Shown one piece after another: positions 1 to 9,066 of a DNA stretch of 64,000 bases. A program made the position numbers and the translations under genes. The notes under the pieces are model-generated. The model made no database searches. It saw nothing but the letters and a program-made list of their open reading frames with translations, and was not told the DNA's origin. Origin of the DNA: JACVRM01 sp963809765 (GTDB taxonomy: Bacteria; Actinomycetota; Thermoleophilia; Gaiellales; Gaiellaceae). Location: assembly GCA_963809765.1 (NCBI GenBank), contig CAWEKT010000001.1, positions 372,001 through 436,000 of the forward strand. The letters are read 5' to 3'. Position 1 is the first letter of the stretch. Each line of letters begins with the position of its first letter.

Positions 1-989
1 GGTCATCGGCCAGGAGGAAGCGATCGTCGCCGTCGCCAAGTCGATCCGCCGCGCACGGGCCGGCATCAAGGACCGAAGCGGCCGACCGGCTCCTTCATCT
101 TCCTCGGGCCCGTCAGGCGTGGGGAAGACGGAGCTGGCGCGCACGCTCGCCGAGTTCCTGTTCGGCGACGAGGACGCGATGATCCAGGTCGACATGTCGG
201 AGTACATGGAGAAGCACTCCGTGTCCCGGCTCGTCGGCTCGCCGCCCGGCTACATCGGCTACGACGAGGGCGGCCAGCTCACCGAGGCAGTCCGCCGCAA
301 GCCGTACTCGGTCGTCCTGCTCGACGAGATCGAGAAGGCGCACCCGGACGTCTTCAACATCCTGCTCCAGATCCTCGAGGACGGGAAGCTGACCGACGCT
401 CAGGGCCGCCGGGTCGACTTCCGGAACACGATCGTGATCATGACGTCGAACATCGGCGCCGCTCAGATCTCGAAGAACCAGTCGCTCGGCTTCACGCTCG
501 GCGACGAGTCCGGCCTGCAGCTACGAGGACATGAAGGACCGGGTCATGAGCGAGCTCAAGAAGGTCTTCCGGCCCGAGCTGATCAACCGCATCGACGAGA
601 CGATCGTCTTCCACAAGCTGTCCAAGGAAGAGATCATGGCCATCGTCGACCTCATGCTCCGCCGCCTGCGCGAGCAGATGGGCATTCACGAGGTCACGAT
701 CGAGCTGACCGACGAGGCCAAGGAGCTGCTGGTCGAGAAGGGCTACGACCCGGCGATGGGCGCCAGGCCGCTGCGCCGCGCGATCCAACGGCACATCGAG
801 GACCCGCTGGCCGACTTCGTGCTCGGCCGCGAGCTCTCGCCCGGCTCGACGATCGTGGTCGCGCGCAAGCCGGAGGCCGAGGAGGTCGAGATCGAGGTCA
901 TCCCCGGCGCGCCGCCGGCGCCCGAGGAGAAGGTCACCGTGCCGGCCGACGAGCCGCAGGCCTCGGTCGACGACGAGTCCGAGGACTAG
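1..989 (+). CDS. clpC: ATP-dependent Clp protease ATPase subunit ClpC (3' part, frameshifted)
   Basis: C-terminal half of a ClpC/HSP100 unfoldase, the AAA+ partner of ClpP that unfolds proteins for degradation. Visible are the second Walker A (GPSGVGKTEL, near 108-140), the pore-loop/Walker B stretch GSPPGYIGYDEGG and LLDEIEKAHPDVF, the sensor region IVIMTSNIGA and the D2-small domain ending at 989. The 5' end lies outside the window. The frame is broken three times: about one base missing near 73, one extra near 112 and one extra near 518 (before YEDMKDRVMSELKK). Both sides of each break match ClpC, so I regard them as sequence errors. A strong hairpin follows the stop. Confidence 0.93.
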
Positions 990-1014
990 AAAAGCTCGCA
1001 GGAACTGACCGCGG

Positions 1015-1036
1015 ACGGCGGCCGGAAGGCCGCCGT
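1015..1036 (+). terminator. Hairpin terminator after clpC
   Basis: A perfect 9-bp stem (ACGGCGGCC / GGCCGCCGT) with a GGAA loop, 26 bp after the clpC stop. There is no clear U-tract, as is common for hairpin terminators in high-GC actinobacteria. Confidence 0.6.
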
Positions 1037-1127
1037 TCGTGCGTCTGGGGCCGGTAGGTGAGCAGCTGTTCGAGCCGGCGCATTCACGCTGCGACTCCGG
1101 CCGGGTGGGCGTAACTAGCCTGGCCCG

Positions 1128-2063
1128 ATGCGCGCGAGGGGCCTCGAGCACCGTCCGGAGCTGGCCGCGCTCACCGGCGCGGTCGCGATCGCGTTCTCGG
1201 GGATCCTCTTCCGCTACGCCGACGTGTCGGCGTCGACGGGCGCCTTCTTCCGCTGCCTCTACGCCCTGCCGCCGCTGCTCGTGCTCGCGGTGCTCGAGGA
1301 CCGCCGCCTCGGACCGCGCCGGCGCCGGGCCCGCTGGCTGGCGGTGATCGCCGGCGCGTTCTTCGCCGCCGACCTGATCCTCTGGCACCACTCGATCGAG
1401 TACGTGGGCGCGGGCCTCGCCACGGTGCTCGGCAACACGCAGGTGCTGATGGTCGGGCTGCTTGCGTGGATGCTGCTCGACGAGCGGCCCTCCAACCGCG
1501 CGCTCGCCGCAATCCCGATCGCGTTCGGCGGGGTGGTGCTGATCTCGGGCGTGCTCGAGGACGGCGCCTACGGCGACGACCCCACCCTCGGCGTCATCTA
1601 CGGCGTTCTCACCGGCGTCGCGTACTCCGGCTTCCTGCTGGCGCTGCGCCAGGGCAGCACGGACGGCCGTTTCGCGGGGCCGCTCTTCGACGCGACGGCG
1701 GCGGCGGCCGCGGGAACGCTGCTCGCCGGCCTCGTCATCGGCGACCTCGACTTCATGCCGTCCTGGGAGGCTCACTTCTGGCTCGTTGTGCTGGCGCTCA
1801 GCGCGCAGGTGCTCGGCTGGCTGCTGATCGCCGTCTCGCTGCCGCGCCTGCCGGCCGTGGGCAGCTCGCTGCTGCTGATGCTGCAGCCGCTGCTGGCCGT
1901 CATCCTGGCGGCGCTGCTCGTCAGCGAGTCGCCCTCGTGGCTGCAGCTCGCCGGCGCGGCCTCGATCCTTGCTGCCGTCGTGCTGGCCTCGGCGCGGCGC
2001 CGCACGGCGCCCGCCGCCGCCGTCGCCGCAGCCGGCGCTCAGCCGACGGCGACGCGCCGGTAG
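1128..2063 (+). CDS. EamA/DMT-family membrane transporter
   Basis: A 311-residue polytopic protein with about ten hydrophobic segments arranged as two EamA repeats, as in RhaT/YdcZ-type drug/metabolite exporters. The substrate cannot be told from sequence. The N-terminal helix follows a short Arg-containing start, and a Pro/Ala-rich Arg tail ends the protein. The ATG at 1128 sits 6 nt after a TAGCCT box, which suggests a leaderless mRNA. The 3' end overlaps the convergent 2H phosphoesterase gene by 25 bp. The frame is intact. Confidence 0.85.
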   Translation: MRARGLEHRPELAALTGAVAIAFSGILFRYADVSASTGAFFRCLYALPPLLVLAVLEDRRLGPRRRRARWLAVIAGAFFAADLILWHHSIEYVGAGLATVLGNTQVLMVGLLAWMLLDERPSNRALAAIPIAFGGVVLISGVLEDGAYGDDPTLGVIYGVLTGVAYSGFLLALRQGSTDGRFAGPLFDATAAAAAGTLLAGLVIGDLDFMPSWEAHFWLVVLALSAQVLGWLLIAVSLPRLPAVGSSLLLMLQPLLAVILAALLVSESPSWLQLAGAASILAAVVLASARRRTAPAAAVAAAGAQPTATRR

Positions 2064-2566
2064 ACGAGCCAGCCGGCCTCGACACGGGCGAACAGCCCGA
2101 GCCGGCCCAGCTGGAAACGGAAGCCCGGGGGGCGGGGCAGCGTCGCGATCGCGTCGGCACGCTGTGCGGCCGTCAGCCCGATCGCGAGCGTGGCGTGCGG
2201 GTGGTACGGCACCGGCTCGCCGCTCTCGAAGCGGCCCGGCTCGATGCCGAGGTCAGCGATCACCCGCCGCTGCAGCGCGAGCACCGCGTCCGCGCCCGCG
2301 CCGACGTCGAGGAAGACGACGCCCTCCTCCTCGAACTGGCCGTAGCCGCCGAGGGCGAGGTCGAAGGGCTCGAGCGAGGTGGCCAGCTCGTCCAGGTACG
2401 CGGCAACGGGCTCGAGCTCGCCGTCGAACGGCTGCTTGATCGTCACGTGGGGCTCGAGCACCGTCGAGGTCGCCGTCGCCCCGTAGCGGCGGTGGAGCTC
2501 GACGCCGGCCTGACGCATGAAGTTGTGCGCGTCGTCGGGGACGAGGGCTGCGATCCCGAGCCACAC
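2039..2566 (-). CDS. 2H phosphoesterase / 2'-5' RNA ligase-like protein
   Basis: A member of the 2H phosphoesterase superfamily, whose members open 2',3'-cyclic phosphates or 2'-5' linkages. The two signature HxT motifs are present as PHVTIKQPF and HPHATLAIG, about 90 residues apart, with the usual alternating alpha/beta pattern between them. The frame is also open upstream to an ATG at 2602. I prefer the GTG at 2566 because it starts MWLGIAALVP and lies 7 nt after TAGGCT, a box repeated at many starts here. The real RNA substrate is unknown; ThpR (LigT)-like or a cyclic phosphodiesterase are both possible. Confidence 0.8.
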   Translation of the reverse strand: MWLGIAALVPDDAHNFMRQAGVELHRRYGATATSTVLEPHVTIKQPFDGELEPVAAYLDELATSLEPFDLALGGYGQFEEEGVVFLDVGAGADAVLALQRRVIADLGIEPGRFESGEPVPYHPHATLAIGLTAAQRADAIATLPRPPGFRFQLGRLGLFARVEAGWLVYRRVAVG

Positions 2567-2671
2567 GTTCCGGAGCCTACGCCTGCCTGCACGCGCAGCC
2601 ATGGGCCGGCGCGTTTCGCCACGTTGCTCGCGGGCAGGAAGGCCCGACGAACTCGATCACGAGGAGGACTG

Positions 2672-3172
2672 ATGGCGGAGTTGACCGTTCTGGAAAGCAA
2701 GCTCGGCGAGGTGACCGGCCTCGCGATGGCGGCGCAGGACCTGACGAAGAAGGTCTCGACGCTCGTCGAGCGCGAGGGAAACAACCGGGAGCTCGTGCAG
2801 GCCCTGAGACAGATGGAGAAGGAGGCCGCGGAGACGGAGCGCCGGTGCACGAAGGTCGCGGGCTCGATGACCGGCAAGAAGAGCGCGGTCCTGCAGAAGG
2901 CCCGCGAAACGAAGAAGGAAGCGGCCGAGATGGCGAAGACCTACCTCGGCAAGGATGCGGACGCGCTCGACGGCTTCGAGTTCATGACCATGGCCGAGGC
3001 GGGCGAGGTCGGGCACTGGGCGGTCGTCCAGGAGCTGGCGAAGAAGGCGCGCGACCGTGACCTGCAGGAGCTGGCCAAATGGGCGCGGCCGATTCAGAAG
3101 CGGCACTTCGACCAGACGCTGAGCGGGTCGCTGAAGCTCGCTCAGGCGGAGGATCCAGAAGCGGTCGCGTAG
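2672..3172 (+). CDS. Small all-helical protein of unknown function
   Basis: A 166-residue soluble protein that I do not recognise. It is strongly helical and charged, with heptad-like stretches (LTKKVSTLVEREGNNREL; ETKKEAAEMAKTYL) and a GEVGHWAVVQELAKKARD segment. That segment, and its pairing with a basic chromatin-like protein downstream, loosely recalls ferritin-like helical bundles, but I cannot see a convincing metal-ligand set. A strong Shine-Dalgarno GAGGAGG at 2661 precedes the ATG. It is followed 98 bp later by the Lys/Ala-rich protein on the same strand and may be cotranscribed with it. Confidence 0.7.
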   Translation: MAELTVLESKLGEVTGLAMAAQDLTKKVSTLVEREGNNRELVQALRQMEKEAAETERRCTKVAGSMTGKKSAVLQKARETKKEAAEMAKTYLGKDADALDGFEFMTMAEAGEVGHWAVVQELAKKARDRDLQELAKWARPIQKRHFDQTLSGSLKLAQAEDPEAVA

Positions 3173-3270
3173 GCCCTGAACCGCCGGGAAGCGTTGCCCC
3201 TTTGGACGCGTAGGGATCCGTGCGGCCCTGCCGAAAGAGGCAGAGTTCACGAACTCCCGGAGGGGACATC

Positions 3271-3702
3271 ATGGCTCAGGAAAAGAAGCGTGCGACCCGC
3301 GCCCGAGCGCGCAAGAGTGCGGCTCCCGCGTCCCCGCGGCAGCCGACGTCGCGCGCGAAGGCTCCCAAGGCCGCGAAGGGCGGGACGACCGGGAAGAGCC
3401 CGGCCCGCGCGACTACGCGGAAAGCGACGACTCCGGCGACACCGGGCAAGGCCGCGACGCGCAAGACGACGGCAAAGGCGGCGACGAAGCAACGGGCCAC
3501 ACCCAAGCCGAAGCCGGCTCAGGCGAGGACGCGCACCGCGGCCGCAGACCAGGTCGCCGCGATCACGCCGGGGCTCAGGGCACGGATCCGGCTGGCTGCA
3601 AGGCGCTGGTGGCGCGGGCTCTGGCAGACCCAGCCTGCGCGGAGCCCGGCCGCTGCGGTCGCGCCCGCCAAGCTGCCCAGCGCGGAACGCAAGGCCGCGT
3701 AG
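3271..3702 (+). CDS. Histone H1-like Lys/Ala/Thr/Pro-rich DNA-binding protein
   Basis: A 143-residue, very basic, low-complexity protein built from K-A-T-P repeats (for example ATRKATTPATPGKAATRKTT). It resembles bacterial H1-like proteins (HctB, AlgP) and the tails of actinobacterial HU proteins. A short, more ordered C-terminal segment, RARIRLAARRWWRGLW, could be amphipathic. There is no globular HU domain. The ATG at 3271 follows GGAGGGG. Nucleoid compaction is the likely role, inferred from composition only. An adjacent gene on the other strand ends close to its 3' end. Confidence 0.7.
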   Translation: MAQEKKRATRARARKSAAPASPRQPTSRAKAPKAAKGGTTGKSPARATTRKATTPATPGKAATRKTTAKAATKQRATPKPKPAQARTRTAAADQVAAITPGLRARIRLAARRWWRGLWQTQPARSPAAAVAPAKLPSAERKAA

Positions 3703-3719
3703 TCCCGATCTGTTCCGGT

Positions 3720-4801
3720 CTACCGAGCGGCGCGAGGCGCCGCTCGGCCCACGTGCGCGGCGCGTCACGGCCTCGGGCGTGGCGCAGCCGAGCAGGGCGA
3801 GCCCGAGCGCGATCTCGTCGCGGAGCAGCTCGAGCACGTGGCGCACGCCGCCTTCGCCGCCGGCCGGCGAGCCCGTACAGCACCGCACGTCCCGCAAACA
3901 CCGCCCGGGCTCCGAGCGCGAGCGCCTTGAGCACGTCGCTGCCGCGCCGGATCCCGCCGTCGAGCAGCACCTCGACGCGGCCGTCGACCGCCTCGACGAC
4001 CTCGGGAAGGGCATCGAGCGACGCCGCGACACCGTCGAGCTGGCGGCCGCCGTGGTTCGACACGACGACGGCGTCGGCGCCGTGCTCGCACGCGAGCCGG
4101 GCATCCTCGGCGGTCAGGATCCCCTTCACCAGCAGCGGCAGCGGGCAGGCGTCGCGCAGCCACTCGAGGTCGCGCCAGGTCAGGGTCCGGTCGACAACGG
4201 CGCCCAGGCCAGGCCCGGAGTCGGTCGGCCGTGTCAGGCGAGGCGAGAGGTTCGGTAGCGGAAGCTCGGCCGGGATCTCGAAGCCGGTGCGGAAGTCGCG
4301 CTCGCGCCGCCCCGCGTGGGGAAGGTCGACGGTGAGCATGACGGCGCCGTAGCCGCAGTCCTTCACCTCGGCCACTAGGTCGCGGGTGAACTCACGATCC
4401 TCGGACCAGTAGAGCTGGAACCAGCGCGTCGCGGCGGGTGCGGCGGCGGCGAGCTCGGCCGGACGCAGAGAGGTGAGCGTGGAGTGGCAGAAGACGGTCG
4501 CGACGGCTGCCGCTGCTCGGGCCGTCGCGGCCTCGCCGTCGGCGTGCATCAGCCGCTGGAAGCCGGTCGGCGCCACGAGCAGCGGCATGGAGACCGGCGT
4601 CCCGAGCACGGTCGTGCCCGTGTCGACCCGCTCGACATCGACCAGCATTCGCGGTCGCAGCACCCAGCGTCCGAACGCAGCCACGTTCTCGCGCAACGTC
4701 CACTCGTCGTTCGCGCCGCCGGCGATGTACCCGAAGATGCTCGGCTCGAGCGCCTCCTCGGCCAGGCGCTCGTAGTCGGTGACGTTGACCGGCGCAGACA
4801 C
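3720..4801 (-). CDS. FMN-dependent alpha-hydroxy-acid dehydrogenase (lactate/glycolate oxidase family), frameshifted
   Basis: A TIM-barrel FMN enzyme oxidising an L-2-hydroxy acid such as lactate or glycolate to the 2-oxo acid. The family start YERLAEEALEPSIFGYIAGGAND, the flavin segment LLVAPTGFQRLMHADGE, the catalytic SNHGGRQLDG (base His) and the phosphate-binding DGGIRRGSDVLKALALGA are clear. One extra base near 3863 moves the C-terminus (GGEGGVRHVLELLRDEI) into another frame, and the exact stop is uncertain; the TAG at 3720-3722 is one candidate. The GTG at 4801 is the natural start. It is divergent from radA. Confidence 0.82.
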
Positions 4802-4886
4802 GGCGCGACTCTGGCACGAACCCGCGACGCGTCGGCGTCGGACCCCCTTCCTAGACTGGCTCGGCCATGGCAAGGACAGACGACTG

Positions 4887-6239
4887 ATGGCCAAGGCGGC
4901 GACCCAGTTCGCCTGCACGGACTGCGGCTACTCGACCGGCCGCTGGTTCGGCAAGTGCCCGAGCTGCGGCAGCTTCGGCACGCTCGTCGGAGGAGGTGCA
5001 GGCGAAGGCCGGCAACGGCGCGGCCGCACGCCCGCTGCTGCGGCTCGCGGACGTCGCGACCGAGGAGGCCGACCGCATCTCGCACGGGCGTGGCCGAGCT
5101 CGACCGCGTCCTCGGCGGCGGCCTCGTGCCCGCGTCGCTCGTCCTCGTCGGCGGCGAGCCGGGCGTCGGCAAGTCGACGCTGCTGCTGTCGGCCCTGGCA
5201 CACGTCTCGCAGACGCGCAGGGCGCTGCTCGTCACGGGCGAGGAGTCGGCCGCGCAGGTGAGCACGCGGGCCGCGCGGCTCGGCGGCGCCGAGCGGGTCG
5301 AGATCCTGGCGGAGACCGACCTCGACGCCATCTGCGCGACGCTCGAGCGCGAGCGGCCCGACGTCTGCGTGATCGACTCCGTGCAGACCCTCTACTCCGG
5401 CGACGTCGGCTCCGCTCCCGGCTCGGTTGGACAGGTGCGCGAGGCGGCAGCCCGCCTGATGCGCGTCGGCAAGACCTCAGGCGTCGCGCTCTTCCTGGTC
5501 GGCCACGTCACGAAGGACGGCTCGGTCGCCGGCCCGCGGGTGCTGGAGCACCTGGTCGACTGCGTCCTCCACTTCGAGGGCGACCGCTACCGCGCCCACC
5601 GCGTGCTGCGGGCCGTGAAGAACCGCTTCGGCTCCACCAACGAGCTCGGCGTGTTCGAGATGACCGGCACGGGGCTCCGCGGCGTGCCCGACCCGTCCGA
5701 GCTCTTCGGCCGCACGATCGACGGGCGAGATCGGCGCCGCCGTGGCCTGCGTGCTCGAGGGCACGCGGCCGCTGCTGCTCGAGATCCAGGCGCTCGTCGC
5801 GCCGACCGATCTAGCGATGCCGCGGCGGGTCGCCACCGGTGTCGACCCCAAGCGCCTGGCCATGATCGTCGCCGTCCTCGGGCGGCACGCGCGGCTCGCC
5901 CTCGGCTCGGCCGACGTCTTCGTCAACGTCGCCGGCGGGGTGCGCATCGACGAGCCGGGCGCCGACCTCGGCGTCGCGCTCGCGATCGCCTCGGCCGCGC
6001 GCGGCGCACCTGTGCGCGCCGCCACGGCCGCCTTCGGCGAGCTCGGGCTGACCGGGCGCCTGCGGCCGGCGACGCAGGCCGAGCGGCGTCTCGGCGAGTG
6101 CGCAGAAGCTGGGTCTCGAGACGGTGCTCGCGCCCGTGGGGACGCGATGCGCTCGAGGGGATCGCCGTCGTGCACGGCGGAGACGGCGGCGCAGGCGCTC
6201 GCCGCGGGCCTCGAGCGGGAGCGCCGGGATGCGGCCTGA
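4887..6239 (+). CDS. radA: DNA repair protein RadA (several frameshifts)
   Basis: RadA/Sms, a RecA-like branch-migration helicase for recombination intermediates. The N-terminal C4 zinc finger (CTDCGYSTGRWFGKCPSC), Walker A GEPGVGKSTLL, the RadA motif KNRFGSTNELGVFEM and a Lon-like C-terminal domain (VNVAGGVRIDEPGADLGVAL) all occur, in order, but in successive frames. Single extra bases lie near 4989, 5083 and 5724, with more shifts between 6100 and 6190. In each case the protein sequence continues seamlessly. The frame ends in ERERRDAA at 6239. It lies downstream of clpC, as in Bacillus. Confidence 0.92.
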
Positions 6240-6307
6240 GCAGGGATTTTTCGCCTCAGCAGCGCTGAAAATCCCTGGAAACCGTCGCATTTTCGACCCA
6301 TCTTCGC

Positions 6308-6313
6308 TATACT
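6308..6313 (+). promoter_or_regulatory. -10 box of the carD promoter
   Basis: TATACT lies in a conspicuous AT-rich island (about 6270-6317) in otherwise GC-rich DNA. A good TTGACA-like -35 is not evident at 17 bp. The predicted start would be near 6320, about 60 nt before carD. Confidence 0.5.
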
Positions 6314-6324
6314 TTTTGCCACTT

Positions 6325-6350
6325 CGCCGGCGGGGCTCGTTCCGCCGGCG
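6325..6350 (+). promoter_or_regulatory. Stem-loop at the 5' end of the carD leader
   Basis: A perfect 9-bp inverted repeat (CGCCGGCGG / CCGCCGGCG) with an 8-nt loop. It begins only about 5 nt after the predicted transcription start and ends 30 nt before the carD start codon. It may stabilise the mRNA or act as an attenuator. Confidence 0.5.
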
Positions 6351-6380
6351 TCTTGGTGGAGAGACCGAAAGGGAGGCAGC

Positions 6381-6896
6381 TTGTTCGACGTCGGTGAGAA
6401 GGTGGTCTACCCGCACCACGGGGCCGGGACGATCGTCAAGAAGGAGAAGCGGACGGTCCTGGGCGAGGAGCGGGAGTACCTGACGATTCAGATTCTTCAT
6501 AACGACATGACGGTCAACGTGCCGACCGAGAACGCGGAGAAGGTCGGCCTTCGCGGCGTGATCGACGAGGAGACCGTCGGCCAGGTCCTGAAGGCGCTGA
6601 CCGGAGGCGGCACCGTCATGCCGAAGAACTGGAACCGGCGCTTCAAGCACAACCGCGAGAAGATGAAGACCGGCGACATCTTCGAGCTCGCCGAGGTCGT
6701 CCGGAACCTGTCGCTGCGCGACCAGGACAAGGGCCTCTCCACCGGCGAGAAGCAGATGTTCGTCAAGGCGAAGAAGATCCTCGTGTCCGAGCTCATGTAC
6801 GCGAAGGGCATGGACGAGGAGGAGACCGCCGACTGGCTCGACGGCGTTCTCGCCGACGCCGACAAGTCGAAGAAGCGCGTCAAGACGCCTGCCTGA
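6381..6896 (+). CDS. carD: CarD/CdnL-family RNA polymerase-binding regulator
   Basis: A 171-residue CarD: an N-terminal Tudor-like RNAP-interaction domain (FDVGEKVVYPHHGAGTI at residues 2-18), then a helical DNA-binding domain (WNRRFKHNREKMKTGDIFE; LSTGEKQMF near 123). CarD stabilises the open complex at rRNA and other promoters and is essential in mycobacteria. The start is TTG with GGGAGG 5 bp upstream; there is no better start. It lies upstream of ispD-ispF, as in mycobacteria. The frame is intact. Confidence 0.95.
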   Translation: MFDVGEKVVYPHHGAGTIVKKEKRTVLGEEREYLTIQILHNDMTVNVPTENAEKVGLRGVIDEETVGQVLKALTGGGTVMPKNWNRRFKHNREKMKTGDIFELAEVVRNLSLRDQDKGLSTGEKQMFVKAKKILVSELMYAKGMDEEETADWLDGVLADADKSKKRVKTPA

Positions 6897-7079
6897 CCTG
6901 TCTCGCGCCTGAGGGCGTCGATGCGCTGCGCTCCCGGCGTGGCGTCCGCGCGCCCCGAGGCGTGGGTGGAGCCTAAGCTCCCCGCGATGACGTCAGGTCT
7001 CCGTCCGGCCGGTCGGCGCCACGTGGCGCCGAGGCCCACCACCTAGGCGATTTCCGTCCCCGGCGGGAACGTCTGGGCG

Positions 7080-7788
7080 GTGATCGCGGCGGCCGGCGAA
7101 GGCAGGCGGCTCGGCCTCGACCGCCCCAAGGCGTTCGCGCCGCTCGGCAGCCGCGTGCTGCTGGCCGAGAGCCTGGAGCGGCTCGAGGCATCGGACTGGG
7201 TCGACTCGATCGTGCTCGTCGTCCCCGCCGGCTGGGAAGAGCCGGCCATCCTGCTGGCGGAGGAGCTCGGCGCCGGCAAGGTGGCGGCGGCCGTCGCGGG
7301 AGGGGAGACGCGGACGGCCTCGGTCCGCGCGGGCGTGGCCGAGATCCCCGACGCCGCACCCGTCATCCTCGTCCACGACGCGGCCAGGCCGCTGGTCTCG
7401 GACGACGTGGTCGGGCGTGTGCTCACGGCGCTCGGCGAGGGCTGGGAGGGAGCGGTGCCCGGCATCGTCCCGCCGGACACGGTGAAGCGCGTCGCCCGCG
7501 GCGGCGCGGAGGAGACGCTCGACCGCGACCGGCTCCGGCTCGTGCAGACGCCGCAGGCCTTCCTGGCCGAGTCCGCTGCGCCGCGCGCTCGGAGCCGGCG
7601 CAGACGCGAGCGACTGCGCGGCCCTGATCGAGGCCCAGGGCGGCACGGTGGCCGTGGTCGAGGGTGACCGCAGGCTGCTGAAGGTGACCGACGCCGAGGA
7701 TCTGGCCCTCGTCGCCACCTGGCTGGGCGTGCAGCCGGCGGTGCCGATCGCCGAGGACGAGCTCGAGCTCGAGGAAGACGACGAGTGA
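7080..7788 (+). CDS. ispD: 2-C-methyl-D-erythritol 4-phosphate cytidylyltransferase IspD (frameshifted)
   Basis: Third enzyme of the MEP isoprenoid pathway; it makes CDP-methylerythritol from MEP and CTP. The nucleotide-binding start VIAAAGEGRRLG, VHDAARPLV and TLDRDRLRLVQTPQAF are diagnostic. One extra base near 7575 shifts the frame, after which the normal end (GADASDCAALIEAQGG, then VTDAEDLALVATWLG) continues to a TGA at 7788. The start is uncertain: GTG 7080 is the first canonical codon, but homologues begin a few residues earlier. An in-frame TAG at 7044 separates it from an ATG at 6987. The next gene starts 1 bp later. Confidence 0.9.
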
Positions 7789-7789
7789 C

Positions 7790-8587
7790 GTGATCGTCGA
7801 CTACCACCTGCACCTGCGCGACGCGCGCGGCGAGATCGACCACACGCCCACGGCCGTCGAGCGCTTCGTCGAGGCCGCCGCCCGGGCCGGCGTCGACGAG
7901 GTCGGGTTCACGGAGCACGTCTACTACTTCACCCAGACCCGGGAGCTCTGGGACGTCCCGTACCAGAAGGAGCGATGCGCGTACGACCTCGAGACGTACG
8001 TCGGCGCGGTGCTCGCCGCCCGGGAGCGCGGCCTGCCCGTGAAGCTCGGCCTGGAGGTCGACTACGTGCGTGGCCGGGAGGACCGGACACGGGAGCTGCT
8101 CGCGCCGTATCCGTGGGACTACCTGCTCGGCTCCGTCCACTTCATCGACGGCTGGGGCGTCGACGGGCCTCCACGCCTGATCGACGAGGCCGGCGTCGAC
8201 GAGACGTGGCGCCGGTACTTCGACGAGCTCGCGGCGGCGGCGCGTAGCGGCTTGTTCGACGTGCTCGCGCATCCCGACCTCGTGAAGATCTGGGGCCTGC
8301 GCGCCGAGAGCCCCGACTACGAGCCATTGCTGGAGGCCCTCGACGGCGTCTGCCTCGAGATCTCGAGCGCCGGTCTGCGCAAGCCGGTCGGCGAGCTCTA
8401 CCCGGCGCCGGCGCTCCTGCGCGAAGCGCGGGGGCGGGGCGTCGAGATCACCTTCGCCTCCGACGCGCACGAGCCCGGCCTCGTCGGCGACCGCTTCGAC
8501 CAGGTGCGCGCGCTTGCGACGGACGCGGGTTACGAGACGATCACGGTCTTCGACTCCCGCCGCCGGCGGCAGGAGCCCTTCGCATGA
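7790..8587 (+). CDS. PHP-domain phosphatase (histidinol-phosphatase HisK/HisJ-like)
   Basis: A 265-residue PHP-superfamily metal-dependent phosphoesterase. Ligand motifs are DYHLHLR (residues 4-10), FTEHVYYF, GLEVDYV, GSVHFIDGW, AHPDLVKIWG and SDAHEPGLVGDRF, matching the HisK/HisJ type that dephosphorylates histidinol phosphate in histidine synthesis. No his genes are nearby, so another phosphate ester is possible. The GTG start is 1 bp after ispD, and the stop overlaps the ispF start (ATGA), so it is embedded in the ispD-ispF operon. Confidence 0.85.
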   Translation: MIVDYHLHLRDARGEIDHTPTAVERFVEAAARAGVDEVGFTEHVYYFTQTRELWDVPYQKERCAYDLETYVGAVLAARERGLPVKLGLEVDYVRGREDRTRELLAPYPWDYLLGSVHFIDGWGVDGPPRLIDEAGVDETWRRYFDELAAAARSGLFDVLAHPDLVKIWGLRAESPDYEPLLEALDGVCLEISSAGLRKPVGELYPAPALLREARGRGVEITFASDAHEPGLVGDRFDQVRALATDAGYETITVFDSRRRRQEPFA

Positions 8588-9066
8588 GCGAGTCCCGCGT
8601 CGGCATCGGCCTCGACGCGCATGCCTTCGGCGGGGACGGGCCGCTCGTTCTCGCGGGCCTCGAGTTCGCGGGCGAGCGAGGCCTCGCCGGGCACTCGGAC
8701 GGCGACGTCGTCACGCATGCGCTGATCGACGCCGTTCTCGGCGCCGCCAACCTCGGTGACATCGGCACCCTCTTCCCGCCGAGCGCCGAGTGGGCGGGCG
8801 CGGTGTCGCTCGACCTGCTCGCGCGCGCGTACGCGAACGTCCGCGACGCGGGCTGGCGGCTGGTGAACGCCGACTGCGTCCTGGTCGGAGAGCGGCCTCG
8901 GATATCCGACCGGCGGCAGGAGATGGCTCGCTCGCTGGCGAGCGCGCTCGCCGAGGTGGACGCGACACGCATCGCCGTACGGGCGACGACGACCGACAGG
9001 CTCGGGTTCACGGGCCGCGGCGAGGGTCTGGCCGCTCAGGCGGTCGCGCTGCTGGAGCGGCCGTGA
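8584..9066 (+). CDS. ispF: 2-C-methyl-D-erythritol 2,4-cyclodiphosphate synthase IspF
   Basis: A 160-residue enzyme that cyclises CDP-ME 2-phosphate to MEcPP with release of CMP in the MEP pathway. The Zn-site signature GIGLDAHAF (an Asp-x-His), GHSDGDVVTHALIDA, LGDIGTLFPP and the C-terminal ATTTDRLGFTGRGEGLAAQAV are all present. The length is typical of the family. It overlaps the PHP gene by 4 bp, and the next gene's GTG overlaps its stop, so translation is probably coupled. Confidence 0.97.
   Translation: MSESRVGIGLDAHAFGGDGPLVLAGLEFAGERGLAGHSDGDVVTHALIDAVLGAANLGDIGTLFPPSAEWAGAVSLDLLARAYANVRDAGWRLVNADCVLVGERPRISDRRQEMARSLASALAEVDATRIAVRATTTDRLGFTGRGEGLAAQAVALLERP

Noticed and set aside
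492..1775. Long open frame on the minus strand across clpC and the EamA gene
   Set aside because: It is Arg/Glu-rich antisense of well-conserved genes. Long shadow frames are expected at this GC content.
4867..4889. ATG at 4867 as radA start
   Set aside because: It opens only a seven-codon frame ending at the TGA overlapping the true ATG at 4887, which begins the zinc-finger domain. It may be a leaderless mini-frame but cannot be supported.
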